Origin: RFPW01 sp040401595
Lineage (GTDB): Bacteria; Pseudomonadota; Gammaproteobacteria; Burkholderiales; Burkholderiaceae_E
Length of the DNA stretch: 64,000 nt
Assembly (NCBI GenBank): GCA_040401595.1
Contig: JBBAOE010000007.1
Location: forward strand, 66,744-130,743
Direction of reading: 5' to 3'
Each line of letters begins with the position of its first letter. The stretch's first letter is position 1. Position numbers and translations under genes: made by a program. Shown here piece after piece: positions 16,254 through 24,961 of this stretch. Under the pieces are notes generated by a model. That model worked only from the letters and a program-made list of their open reading frames with translations. It ran no database searches and was not told the DNA's origin.

Positions 16254-18047
16254 CTATGGAATCGATCCGCGCCCGTTTTGCAGCGCTTCGGCCAGATCGG
16301 CAGCGATCCCCGACGGTCCCAGTCGGTCCAGGAATCCGCTGCGTTGCATCAGGTCAAGGGGTGCACCCGATGGGGCGATCAGGATCAGTCGGCCGCCCAG
16401 TCGATGGATCGTTCGGCGCAGGCTGTCCAACGCGTCCTGACCGGTCGCATCCATGTAGAGCAGTCGGGTCATGTCCAGGAGAACGGTGGTTGGGAGGGGC
16501 GTCTCGGGGGCCAGCAGAACTTCGAGCTTGCCGATTGAGCCAAAAAACAGCGCGCCTTCGAGCCGCCAGAGACCCATTCGATCGACTGCAGCCGGGGATT
16601 GAGGGGTTTCAGGGGATTGGGGGGCTGGGGTTTGCCTTGAGGATTCTGCAGAGACCAGTCTCAGGGGGCTCGGTCGCTGCAACGCGATCGGTTCGACTCG
16701 GGTCAGGGTTGAGATCCGCCAGATGAAGAAGAGGCAGGACAGCATCAGACCCACTTCGACCGCAACCGTGATATCGAACGCTACCGTCAGCAGGAAGGTG
16801 CTCAGCATGGTCGCGCGATAGGGCAGGTGGAAGCGTTTGAGTTCCTCAAACGCACGCCATTCGCCCATGTTCCAGGCGACGAAGATCAGGATGGCCCCGA
16901 GGGTTGCCAGCGGAATATGGCTGGCGAGGGGGGCTGCCAGTAAGACGATCACAGCGAGCGTGATGGCGTGGACGATGCCGGCGACCGGTGTGCGCCCGCC
17001 CGCGCGCACATTGGTGACGGTGCGCGCAATCGTACCGGTGGCTGCAATCCCGCCAAACAATGGGCTGACAAGGTTGGCGATACCCTGTGCCATGAGTTCC
17101 TGATTGGGATCGTGCCGGTCATCGATCATCCCATCGGCGACCCGCGCACAGAGCAGTGATTCGATGGCACCGAGCAAGGCAATCGAGAGGGCGGGGGCAA
17201 GCAGTTGCCGGGCCGAGTCCCAGTCAAATGCGGGGAGTGCCGGCATGGGTAACTGTGCAGGGATGCCACCGAAGCGACTGCCAATGGTCTCAACGGGCAA
17301 GTCAAAGGCAACGACAGCGAGCGTCCCCAGACTCAGGGCAACCACGCTGGCAGGCACTTTGCCAGTGAACCGCTTCCACGACCTGGGCGCTGCCCGGGTG
17401 GCGCCAGCGCGCGGGGCGTCGTCCTGCGTCGCTGATCGGGTCGTTGCACTGGTCCAGCGCGGCCACAGCAGCAGAACCATCAGCGAGGCCAGCGCGACGG
17501 CCACGGCCCAGGGGTTGAGATCCTTCAGAGTCTGGCCAATGATGATGATTTGTGCAAAAAAGTTGGATGGCATCCGATCGATCGGTAAGCCGAAGAGGTC
17601 TCGCACCTGCTGCAGGGCGATTAGGACAGCGATGCCATTGGTGAACCCGACGATGATTGAAACGGGAACGAACCGGATCAGAACACCCATGCGAAGGGCG
17701 CCCATGGCAAAGAGCACCACGCCAGCCATCATGGTGGCGACGAGCAAGTTGGCGATACCGTAACGATCCACAATGCCGTAGAGCAAGGCGACAAAAGCAC
17801 CCGCCGGGCCGCCGATCTGGACCCGCGAACCACCCAGAAGCGATATGAGGCAACCAGCGACAATGCCGGTCACCAGTCCCTGCTCGGGCTTGACACCACT
17901 GGCGATGCCAAAGGCCATCGCCAGGGGCAGGGCGACGAATCCTACCGTGACTCCCGAGGACAGGTCACGCAGGAACGCTTCGCGGTTGTAGCCCTGCAGC
18001 GCCGTGATCAGCCTTGGCCGAAACGGTGCCAGGGCCAATCGCATCAT
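16254..18047 (-). CDS. SulP-family inorganic anion transporter with STAS domain
   Basis: Inner-membrane anion carrier of 597 residues. The SulP core has many membrane helices with the family signatures VGFVALPLAMAFGIASGVKPEQGLVTGIVAG near the N-terminus and VQIGGPAGAFVALLYGIV (about 75-92). A transmembrane SulP domain runs to about 440. A C-terminal STAS domain follows (about 490-590: LWRLEGALFFGSIGKLEVLL, VLLDMTRLLYMDATGQDALDSL). Substrates in the family include sulfate, bicarbonate and C4-dicarboxylates; which applies is not visible. The start shares one base with the metG stop (TGATG), so it is expressed with metG. Confidence 0.9.
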   Translation of the reverse strand: MMRLALAPFRPRLITALQGYNREAFLRDLSSGVTVGFVALPLAMAFGIASGVKPEQGLVTGIVAGCLISLLGGSRVQIGGPAGAFVALLYGIVDRYGIANLLVATMMAGVVLFAMGALRMGVLIRFVPVSIIVGFTNGIAVLIALQQVRDLFGLPIDRMPSNFFAQIIIIGQTLKDLNPWAVAVALASLMVLLLWPRWTSATTRSATQDDAPRAGATRAAPRSWKRFTGKVPASVVALSLGTLAVVAFDLPVETIGSRFGGIPAQLPMPALPAFDWDSARQLLAPALSIALLGAIESLLCARVADGMIDDRHDPNQELMAQGIANLVSPLFGGIAATGTIARTVTNVRAGGRTPVAGIVHAITLAVIVLLAAPLASHIPLATLGAILIFVAWNMGEWRAFEELKRFHLPYRATMLSTFLLTVAFDITVAVEVGLMLSCLFFIWRISTLTRVEPIALQRPSPLRLVSAESSRQTPAPQSPETPQSPAAVDRMGLWRLEGALFFGSIGKLEVLLAPETPLPTTVLLDMTRLLYMDATGQDALDSLRRTIHRLGGRLILIAPSGAPLDLMQRSGFLDRLGPSGIAADLAEALQNGRGSIP

Positions 18048-20302
18048 CAGCTGACCCGCATACCAGGCTGGGCGCCGTCATCGGGATCGAGCAGGAAAAG
18101 ACCTGGGCGCTGCGGATCGTCCGATCCTGCCGCCAGGACCATACCCTCGGAAATGCCGAACTTCATTTTGCGCGGCGCGAGGTTGGCCACCAGAACCGTC
18201 ATGCGGCCAACCAATTGCTCTGGTGCATAGACCTGGGCAATCCCGGAGAACACCTGACGATGGCGCCCCTCACCCGCGTCCAGCATCAGCTGCAGAAGCC
18301 GGTTCGAGCCTTCGACCCGGCGGGCATCGACGATGCGCGCGATCCGCAAGTCGACAGCGTTGAACTGATGGATGTCGATCGTCGGATTCGGGGTGACGGC
18401 AATGCCTGCCGACTCGGCCTGCGGGCGGGGCTGAGAGGCAAGATCGACTGGGGCGCCGGTCGACGGCAAGCCTGGAGCCGGGGCAGCGGCTGAGGCCGGC
18501 GCAGACGCAGGGGTAGCGGCAGAGGAGGAAGCAGTGGATGGGGCCGGCGGCGGTGGCTCGAACAGCGCGTCGATCTGCTTTGCCTCGATTCGGGTCATCA
18601 GATGCTCGTAGCTCCCGATGCGCCCACCGACTGGTTCAAATTGCTGTGCTGCGGACCAGGGTAGGACTGCGCCGTCCAGTTCGTGGTCGCAGTTCAGGAA
18701 ACGCATCGCGCGCGCGGTCGTCGCCGGCAGCACCGGATGCAGGTAAACCGTCAGGATATGGAAGGCTTCAATCAGGGTCGAGCAGGCCGCCTGCAGTTGT
18801 CCCGCCTGTTCGGGGTGGCGGGCCAGTTCCCAGGGTTTGACTTCATCGGCAAACTGGTTGACCCGATCAGCCAGGGACATGATCTCGCGAATGGCCCGTC
18901 CGTTGTCCCGGCTATCCCAGGCGTGCTCGATCGAACTGGCTGACGTTCGCATCGCCTGAATCAGTGCGATCGACCGTTCCGAGTCATTGCCGCTTCGACC
19001 GGTCGGGATCACCTCTCCACCAAACCGCTTGTTGAGGAAGCCAGCCGCCCGGCTGGCAATATTGACGTACTTGCCGATCAGGTCGGCATTGACGCGGGCA
19101 AGGAAATCATCCGGATTGAAATCAACATCTTCGACCCGAGCATTGAGTTTTGCCGCCAGGTAGTAGCGTAGCCATTCCGGATTCAGGCCGAGCTCGAGGT
19201 AGCGCTGGGGGGAGAGTCCCGTTCCACGCGATTTGGACATCTTCTCGCCGCTCACGGTCAGGAAACCGTGAACATTGACGGCGGACGGCGTCTTTCGGCC
19301 GGAGAAATGCAACATTGCGGGGAAAAACAACGTGTGGAAATACACGATGTCCTTACCGATGAAATGCACCTGCTCGACCCCCGGATCGCTCATGAAGCTG
19401 GCGAAATCCTGAGCCGTGCGCGAAGCCGGATGCCAGTGCTGGGCGGCCTGTCCGGAGTCGAAGTGATGCTTGAGCGCCGCCAGATATCCGATCGGGGCAT
19501 CCAGCCAGACGTAGAAAAATTTACCCGGGGCATCGGGGATCGGGATGCCAAAATAGGGTGCATCGCGTGAGATATCCCAGTCGGCCAGTTTGGTCTCCAC
19601 ACCATCGCCAAGCCACTCACGCACCTTGTTGGCGACTTCGCTCTGCACCGGGGACTTGTCCTGCGTGGGCGCACCGACGAGCCAGGTGCGCAGGAAGTCG
19701 ACACAACGTGGATCGCTCAGACGAAAGAAATAGTGTTCCGAGCGGGCAAGGATGGGTACCGCGCCCGTCAGTGTCGAGCGTGGATTGAGCAATTCCGTAG
19801 CGTTATAGACTGCACCGCACACCTCGCAGGCATCGCCATATTGATCGGGCGCTCCACACTGCGGGCATCCGCCCTGGATATAACGGTCGGGCAGAAACAT
19901 CGCCTTGACCGGATCAAAGAATTGTTCGATTTCGCGCACATCAATCAAACCTGCGTCGCGCAACGCCAGATAGACAGCCTGCGAGAGTTCGACGTTCTCT
20001 GGCGTGTCCGTCGAGTGCCAGTGGTCGAACCGGATATTGAAACCGTTCAGGCTGGCAGGCCGTTCAGCTGCAATCCTGGCGACCAGCTGCTGCGCAGTGA
20101 GTCCCATGGACTCGGCCTTAAGCATGATCGGCGCGCCATGCGCATCATCTGCACCGACAAAATGGACTTCATGCCCGCTCATCCGCTGGAAGCGAACCCA
20201 GATATCGGCCTGAATGTATTCCATGATGTGGCCGATATGGAACGAGCCATTGGCGTAGGGCAGGGCGGTGGTGACAAAGAGGCGGCGGGGCGAAGAGGTC
20301 AT
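18047..20302 (-). CDS. metG: Methionine--tRNA ligase
   Basis: Class I aminoacyl-tRNA synthetase charging tRNA-Met. The ATG at 20302 gives the true N-terminus MTSSPRRLFVTTALPYANG, 751 residues. HIGH lies at 22-25 and KMSKS at 354-358. A zinc knuckle of the MetG type has Cys 146, 149, 159 and 162. The C-terminal tRNA-binding (Trbp111/OB) domain is fused on after a Pro/Ala-rich linker (about 580-640), starting at IDIHQFNAVDLRIARIVDARRVEGSNRLLQLMLD. It diverges from apbC over about 135 bases and overlaps sulP by one base at its end. Confidence 0.97.
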   Translation of the reverse strand: MTSSPRRLFVTTALPYANGSFHIGHIMEYIQADIWVRFQRMSGHEVHFVGADDAHGAPIMLKAESMGLTAQQLVARIAAERPASLNGFNIRFDHWHSTDTPENVELSQAVYLALRDAGLIDVREIEQFFDPVKAMFLPDRYIQGGCPQCGAPDQYGDACEVCGAVYNATELLNPRSTLTGAVPILARSEHYFFRLSDPRCVDFLRTWLVGAPTQDKSPVQSEVANKVREWLGDGVETKLADWDISRDAPYFGIPIPDAPGKFFYVWLDAPIGYLAALKHHFDSGQAAQHWHPASRTAQDFASFMSDPGVEQVHFIGKDIVYFHTLFFPAMLHFSGRKTPSAVNVHGFLTVSGEKMSKSRGTGLSPQRYLELGLNPEWLRYYLAAKLNARVEDVDFNPDDFLARVNADLIGKYVNIASRAAGFLNKRFGGEVIPTGRSGNDSERSIALIQAMRTSASSIEHAWDSRDNGRAIREIMSLADRVNQFADEVKPWELARHPEQAGQLQAACSTLIEAFHILTVYLHPVLPATTARAMRFLNCDHELDGAVLPWSAAQQFEPVGGRIGSYEHLMTRIEAKQIDALFEPPPPAPSTASSSAATPASAPASAAAPAPGLPSTGAPVDLASQPRPQAESAGIAVTPNPTIDIHQFNAVDLRIARIVDARRVEGSNRLLQLMLDAGEGRHRQVFSGIAQVYAPEQLVGRMTVLVANLAPRKMKFGISEGMVLAAGSDDPQRPGLFLLDPDDGAQPGMRVS

Positions 20303-20436
20303 GGGTAGCCGACAGCGTTGAATTCGAAGCGGGGTTTTTCGCAGGATTGATCCTTGGCAGTTTAGCAAGGCGGGTCAGGCACAGATTTCCTTTAGACTCA
20401 AAGCTCCAACCCGTTGTTTTTGAGGTGGCTCTCGCC

Positions 20437-21549
20437 ATGACCCCCGCGCCCATTTCCGTAGAGCAAGCGACGCAGGCCCTGCGTAGCATCCTGGATCCCG
20501 AAACTGGCCGAGATCTGGTCACTGAAGGGTGGGTCCGTAAGGTCCGCGTCGAACCGGCTGATGGCGGATTGACCGATATTTCACTCGATGTGGAATTGGG
20601 CTATCCCGCTCGTAGCCTGCTGGATGGTCTTCGTCGACAAGTCATCAGCGCCCTGAGAGGCCTGCCGGGTGTCGGCAATGTCAGTGCGAACGTCAGTCAG
20701 AAAATCGTGGCCCACTCGGTGCAGCGTGGCGTCAAGTTGCTGCCTGGGGTACGCAATGTGATTGCGATTGCATCGGGCAAGGGTGGCGTTGGCAAAAGCA
20801 CGACGACCGTGAATCTTGCGCTTGCTCTGGCGGCCGAAGGCGCCTCGGTGGGGGTGCTGGATGCCGATATCTATGGCCCTTCGATCCCGATGATGCTCGG
20901 CATCAGCGGTCGACCGGTCTCGGAGGATGGCAAGACGATCGAACCCATGCAAGGACTGGGCTTGCAGGCCGCTTCGATCGGTTTTCTGATTGAGATGGAT
21001 ACCCCCATGGTCTGGCGTGGGCCGATGGTGACCCAGGCGCTTGAGCAGCTGCTTCGGGATACGAACTGGAATGATCTCGATTATTTGCTCGTCGATATGC
21101 CGCCAGGGACGGGTGATATCCATCTGACACTGGCCCAGAAAATTCCGGTCACTGGTGCCGTCATCGTCACCACACCGCAGGATATTGCATTGCTTGATGC
21201 GCGCAAGGGCTTGCGGATGTTTGAAAAGGTGGGCATCCCCATCCTCGGCATTGTCGAGAACATGGCGGTTCATCATTGTTCGCGTTGCGGTCACGTCGAG
21301 CACGTCTTTGGCTCCGGGGGTGGGGAGCGGATGGCGCTCGAGACTGGCGTTGAATCGTTGGGTGCCTTGCCGCTGGACATCCGCATCCGTGAGCAGGCCG
21401 ATAGCGGTTGTCCAACGGTGGCTGCAGAGCCCGACAGCCCGATTGCGCTGGCCTATCGGGCGATCGCTCGCAAGGTTGCGGTTCGGGTCGCGCAGCGCGC
21501 GAAGGACATGACGTCGAAGTTTCCCTCGATCGTGGTTCAGAACACCTGA
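20437..21549 (+). CDS. apbC: Iron-sulfur cluster carrier protein ApbC/Mrp
   Basis: P-loop ATPase of the Mrp/NBP35 family that holds and delivers Fe-S clusters to apoproteins. The ATG at 20437 has GAGG upstream and gives 371 residues. An N-terminal MIP18/DUF59 domain covers about 6-95. The deviant Walker A, SGKGGVGKST, is at about 113-122. The bridging cluster-binding CxxC is C281-C284 (HHCSRCGH). MPPGTGDIHLTL is the family switch region. It is divergent from metG, a common arrangement in betaproteobacteria. Confidence 0.95.
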   Translation: MTPAPISVEQATQALRSILDPETGRDLVTEGWVRKVRVEPADGGLTDISLDVELGYPARSLLDGLRRQVISALRGLPGVGNVSANVSQKIVAHSVQRGVKLLPGVRNVIAIASGKGGVGKSTTTVNLALALAAEGASVGVLDADIYGPSIPMMLGISGRPVSEDGKTIEPMQGLGLQAASIGFLIEMDTPMVWRGPMVTQALEQLLRDTNWNDLDYLLVDMPPGTGDIHLTLAQKIPVTGAVIVTTPQDIALLDARKGLRMFEKVGIPILGIVENMAVHHCSRCGHVEHVFGSGGGERMALETGVESLGALPLDIRIREQADSGCPTVAAEPDSPIALAYRAIARKVAVRVAQRAKDMTSKFPSIVVQNT

Positions 21550-21571
21550 TGTTATCGTTATACGAAGTGTA

Positions 21572-22462
21572 ATGGCGGAGCTGCTGCACCTGTTCCACGA
21601 GTTCGCGACGGTCATTGGACTGGATCTGCTGTGGCGGCGCCGTAGCGAGGAATTGGTCGTGACGCTGGGCGTGCTGCTGCTGGCCGGCGTGGTGCATCGG
21701 TTCGCGCAACAGCGGGCTCGAAGCGTTGAAGATCCTGATCTTGGTCGGGCGTTTGCGGTCCGGGCGCGCAACGCCGCAGTGGCGGGTGTTGCGCTGATTC
21801 TGCTTCTGGTCTGGGGCAGCGATCTGAAGAGCCTGGCCGTCTCGGTGGCTGCCCTGGGAGCGGCTGCAGTTTTGGCGCTGCGGGAGGTGATCGTGTGCGC
21901 CCTGGGGGGGGTGTACCGGGCGCTGACTTCTGCCTACGAGGTCGGCGACATCATCGAGGTCAATGTGGGCACCGTGCTGGTGGGCGAGGTGGTGGATATC
22001 GATCTCATGCACACCGAACTCATCGAACGGACCCCGGCAGGGCATGCCACGACGACCCGGTTGCGTTTCCCGAATGCGGTTTTATTGACCTCCGCCGTGC
22101 GCCGACAGGGTCGGACAGGCGAGCTGGGCGTGCGCACCTTGCGCGTGCCGGTTGCGCCCGATGCCATGGATGTTGGCCGCGCAGAGGCTGCCCTCATCGC
22201 ATCGGCCTCGATCGTCTGCGCGCCGTTCGCGGAAGACGCCGAACGCCATCTGGCCAGGCGCCGGCAGGTCGAACTGGTTGGATTGCCGTCGCATCGGTTA
22301 CGCGTGGCCCTGGTAGCCGAAAAGCCCAATGAAGTGGCCCTCGTCTTGCGCTATCCCTGTCCAGCAGGCCATCAGGTTGCACTGGAGCGCGAGATTCTGC
22401 TTGGTTATTACAAATCATTGCATCATGAAATGTCGAATCGTCCGACATTGAACCCTCTCTGA
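21572..22462 (+). CDS. Mechanosensitive ion channel family (MscS-type) protein
   Basis: Inner-membrane protein of 296 residues. There are hydrophobic helices at about 27-45 and 67-84. The pore-lining third helix with small residues follows (AVSVAALGAAAVLALREVIVCALGGVYR, about 88-115), then the beta-domain entry AYEVGDIIEVNVGTVLVGEVVDIDLMHTELI. This is the MscS layout. The family releases small osmolytes upon hypo-osmotic shock. It sits between apbC (22 bases after its stop) and dcd (16 bases before). Confidence 0.78.
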   Translation: MAELLHLFHEFATVIGLDLLWRRRSEELVVTLGVLLLAGVVHRFAQQRARSVEDPDLGRAFAVRARNAAVAGVALILLLVWGSDLKSLAVSVAALGAAAVLALREVIVCALGGVYRALTSAYEVGDIIEVNVGTVLVGEVVDIDLMHTELIERTPAGHATTTRLRFPNAVLLTSAVRRQGRTGELGVRTLRVPVAPDAMDVGRAEAALIASASIVCAPFAEDAERHLARRRQVELVGLPSHRLRVALVAEKPNEVALVLRYPCPAGHQVALEREILLGYYKSLHHEMSNRPTLNPL

Positions 22463-22478
22463 AAAAAAGGTTGTCGCG

Positions 22479-23048
22479 ATGTCCATCAAATCAGATCGCT
22501 GGATTCGGGAACTCGCGCGCGAGCACGGCATGATCGAGCCGTTCGAGCCGGGGCAGATCCGCCACACTGCCGGGGGCGATCGCATCGTCTCCTTCGGCAC
22601 CTCGAGCTATGGCTATGACGTGCGCTGTGCCAATGAATTCAAGGTGTTTACCAACGTCCACAGCACGGTGGTTGATCCCAAAGCGTTTGATGAACGCAGT
22701 TTTGTCGACATGGTGGGAGACGTCTGCATCATCCCGCCCAATTCATTTGCCTTGGCCCGCACCGTGGAATGGTTTCGGGTGCCGCGCGATGTGCTTGTGA
22801 TCTGTCTGGGCAAGAGTACCTATGCGCGCTGCGGGATCATCGTGAATGTCACGCCCTTGGAGCCAGAATGGGAGGGGCATGTGACGCTCGAGTTTTCGAA
22901 TACGACCCCGCTCCCAGCCAAGATTTATGCTGGCGAGGGCTGCGCCCAGATGCTGTTCTTTCAGGGTGACGAGGTTTGCGAGATGTCCTACAAGGACCGC
23001 GGCGGCAAGTACCAGGGTCAGAGCGGGGTGACCTTGCCCAAAACATGA
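22479..23048 (+). CDS. dcd: dCTP deaminase
   Basis: Deaminates dCTP to dUTP, the main source of dUMP for thymidylate synthesis in proteobacteria. It has the full length of 189 residues and family blocks IVSFGTSSYGYDVRCANEFKVF, ICLGKSTYARCGIIVNVTPLEPEWEGHVTLEFSNT (with the catalytic Glu) and GKYQGQSGVTLPK at the C-terminus. It is followed by a strong terminator, so it ends the apbC-mscS-dcd transcript. Confidence 0.96.
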   Translation: MSIKSDRWIRELAREHGMIEPFEPGQIRHTAGGDRIVSFGTSSYGYDVRCANEFKVFTNVHSTVVDPKAFDERSFVDMVGDVCIIPPNSFALARTVEWFRVPRDVLVICLGKSTYARCGIIVNVTPLEPEWEGHVTLEFSNTTPLPAKIYAGEGCAQMLFFQGDEVCEMSYKDRGGKYQGQSGVTLPKT

Positions 23049-23051
23049 GAA

Positions 23052-23085
23052 ACCCCTTCAGGCCGCATGGGCCGAAGGGGTTTTG
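23052..23085 (+). terminator. Rho-independent terminator after dcd
   Basis: AACCCCTTC (23052-23060) pairs with GAAGGGGTT (23075-23083), with an inner GGCC/GGCC pairing and a short loop, followed by TTTT. It begins 3 bases after the dcd stop. It could also act in the other orientation for phasin 2, whose stop is 75 bases away. Confidence 0.85.
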
Positions 23086-23159
23086 AATCGAGCGGACGCG
23101 CCCGCGCAGGGCCCGCCGCTCTATGCGCCCCTTTGGGGGGCGTTGCGGGCTGTGACTGC

Positions 23160-23714
23160 TTAAACCGCAGCCGCTTTCTTGGCCGCAGCAGCGCTGGCCT
23201 TGGTCAGCGTGTCCACACCCTGATTGGCCGCCGCAGCGAACTTGTGGCTGGCGCTCAAGGCCTGGTCGACTGACTGGCTTGCGACCTGCATGGCGCTGCG
23301 AGCAGCGGCAAACATTTGCTCACTACCAACGGGCGCATTGCGGGCTGCGGTGTCAAGAGCGTCGGTCATGGTCTTTTGCGCGGCTTTGACCTGATGCTGA
23401 ACCGAACCGGTGATGGCCGTGCTGGTCTCGGACGCGATCGAATACACTTGCTTGGCGTAGCTCGCAGCACGCTCGCTGGCAGGCGTTGCGAGGGTCTTCG
23501 TGACATTCATCAGCGCGCTCGGGTCCTTGGCGGAGAGCGTCGCTTTGGCGAACTCACCCTGGTGGTCCAGGGTCTCGCGGACGAGTTGCATGTTGAGCGC
23601 GGTCAGCCGCTCGATGCCTTCGATTGCTTTCCCCGCGATGTCGAGGGTTGCTTCGAGCGCTGAGCGCTGGGCGGCCATAATGTTTTCCATGCCGGGGATC
23701 GAGGGGGTTGCCAT
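23160..23714 (-). CDS. Phasin family protein (phasin 2)
   Basis: Polyhydroxyalkanoate-granule-associated protein of 184 residues from ATG 23714 (AGGAAG upstream). The N-terminus is MATPSIPGMENIMAAQRSALEATLD. Helical repeats typical of the family follow (KAIEGIERLTALNMQLVRETLDHQGEFAKA, SERAASYAKQVYSIASETSTAITGSVQHQV), and the C-terminus is Ala/Lys-rich (TLTKASAAAAKKAAAV). It is paralogous to phasin 1 and carries the same promoter elements, so the two should be co-regulated. It stands alone between two convergent or divergent plus-strand genes. Confidence 0.9.
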   Translation of the reverse strand: MATPSIPGMENIMAAQRSALEATLDIAGKAIEGIERLTALNMQLVRETLDHQGEFAKATLSAKDPSALMNVTKTLATPASERAASYAKQVYSIASETSTAITGSVQHQVKAAQKTMTDALDTAARNAPVGSEQMFAAARSAMQVASQSVDQALSASHKFAAAANQGVDTLTKASAAAAKKAAAV

Positions 23715-23808
23715 GATGAGGTGTACTTCCTGAGTAGAGGTTAAAGCTGGGACAATCAAAATGATGCGCAGGGCTTCTACCAACCAGCCGGAGCAGCTAA
23801 GTGGTTAC

Positions 23809-23821
23809 GTTGCACTGCAAC
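23809..23821. promoter_or_regulatory. Palindromic putative operator at the start site of phasin 2
   Basis: GTTGCACTGCAAC is a perfect 13-bp palindrome (6+1+6). It lies 6 bases downstream of the phasin 2 -10 box, the same relative place as the downstream element of phasin 1. Its TTGCA/TGCAA arms share the core of the 18-bp upstream element. Confidence 0.55.
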
Positions 23822-23827
23822 ATCGAA

Positions 23828-23857
23828 ATAATACAAGAGGTTACAAGCCTGGTGCAA
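23828..23857 (-). promoter_or_regulatory. Sigma-70-type promoter of phasin 2
   Basis: On the minus strand the -35 is TTGCAC (23857-23852) and the -10 is TATTAT (23833-23828), 18 bases apart. It is flanked by an 18-bp element upstream and a 13-bp palindrome downstream. Confidence 0.65.
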
Positions 23858-23862
23858 CTGAT

Positions 23863-23880
23863 TTGTTGCGTTGCAGCAAT
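23863..23880. promoter_or_regulatory. Putative PhaR-type operator upstream of the phasin 2 -35 box
   Basis: TTGTTGCGTTGCAGCAAT, identical to 7375-7392 at the phasin 1 promoter, lies 5 bases upstream of the -35. A shared regulator, most likely PhaR, is inferred. Confidence 0.6.
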
Positions 23881-23921
23881 CTCGCGAGGCGAGGGGTCGG
23901 GGAGTTTGAGGGGTTGAGCGT

Positions 23922-24941
23922 TTGAAGGGGCGTCATTGGTCCGGTTTGCTTCTTGGCGTTCTGGTGGTGTCGAGTGCTGCGTTGCTGATTCGTGAGGCGC
24001 AGGCGGCGGGCGCGGGTGGGGTGGCCATTGCATCCGGGCGGCTGGGTATCGCTGCGGCTTGTCTCGTGCCGCTGGTGGCTTGGAAGGCCGGACGGGGCGC
24101 TGCAGCCCATCCGCTCGACCTGACGCTGCGGGATGTCGGGATCGCCGTCGGAGCCGGCATCCTCCTCGCCCTCCATTTTGTCGCCTGGATCTCCTCCTTG
24201 GCACTGACGTCGGTCGCCAGTTCAGTGGCCCTGGTGACCACAAACCCGATCTGGGTTGCTCTTGGCGCCTGGGCTCTGCTCGGTGAACGGCCTCCGGTCC
24301 GCCAGTGGATGGGTATCGGACTGGCGTTCGCCGGGGCCTTGGTGATCCTCGCGGGCGATGGCCTGACGGGCGGGGGGCCAAGCCTGGTCGCCACAAACCA
24401 GTCGGCAACCGCCTTGCGGGGAGATGCTCTGGCTGTGGCCGGCGCGGTGACGATTTCGGGCTACCTCTTGATCGGGCGTGGTCTTGCGCGCCGCTTGCCC
24501 ATGTTGACCTACCTGTTTCTCGTGTACGGAGCCGCCGCGGTGGTGCTGCTCACTTGGGCGGTCGTAATCGGCCAGGCCCCGTGGGCCCTGCCTCAATCGG
24601 CAATTCCCTGGGTCGTCCTGTTGGCGCTGGGACCCCAACTGCTCGGGCACACCGCGATCAACCTGGCCCTGCGCCAGCTCTCCCCCGGTTTCGTTGCGCT
24701 GGCCATTCTGGGCGAACCGATTGGATCCGCACTTCTGGCCTGGGCCATCTATGGCGAACAGATCGGAATTTGGCAGACTATCGGTTTTGTGTTTCTGGTG
24801 GCGGGAATTGCCGTTGCAGCGCGCGCTGAGGCGCAGACAGGCGTGACAGGCGTGACAGGCGTGACAGGCCTGACAGCGCCCGAACAACGCGCCGACCGAC
24901 CTGCCGAAAAGCGCGCCGACCGTCCTTCTAGATTGGAATAG
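23922..24941 (+). CDS. EamA/DMT-superfamily transporter (second copy)
   Basis: Inner-membrane transporter of 339 residues with ten hydrophobic helices in two EamA repeats (LLLGVLVVSSAALLIREAQAAG at the start, VASSVALVTTNPIWVALGAWALLGERPPVRQWMGIGLAFAGALVIL in the first half, GEPIGSALLAWAIYGEQIGIWQTIGFVFLVAGI at the end). The start seems to be TTG at 23922, with GAGGGG about 8 bases upstream; no ATG is available near the conserved N-terminus. The C-terminal tail, about 40 residues, is polar and contains TGV repeats from a 9-bp DNA repeat. The substrate is unknown. Confidence 0.83.
   Translation: MKGRHWSGLLLGVLVVSSAALLIREAQAAGAGGVAIASGRLGIAAACLVPLVAWKAGRGAAAHPLDLTLRDVGIAVGAGILLALHFVAWISSLALTSVASSVALVTTNPIWVALGAWALLGERPPVRQWMGIGLAFAGALVILAGDGLTGGGPSLVATNQSATALRGDALAVAGAVTISGYLLIGRGLARRLPMLTYLFLVYGAAAVVLLTWAVVIGQAPWALPQSAIPWVVLLALGPQLLGHTAINLALRQLSPGFVALAILGEPIGSALLAWAIYGEQIGIWQTIGFVFLVAGIAVAARAEAQTGVTGVTGVTGLTAPEQRADRPAEKRADRPSRLE
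24836..24876 (+). repeat. 9-bp tandem repeat in the EamA C-terminal tail
   Basis: The unit GACAGGCGT is repeated about four times (last copy GACAGGCCT), in frame, encoding TGV-TGV-TGV-TGL in the cytoplasmic tail. Copy-number change would add or remove three residues without a frameshift. Confidence 0.8.
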
Positions 24942-24961
24942 GGCAGAAAGGAGTATCCGGA

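Noticed and set aside
20581..21771. A long minus-strand frame opposite apbC
   Set aside because: apbC has a Walker A, CxxC and full length; the antisense frame shows no motif.
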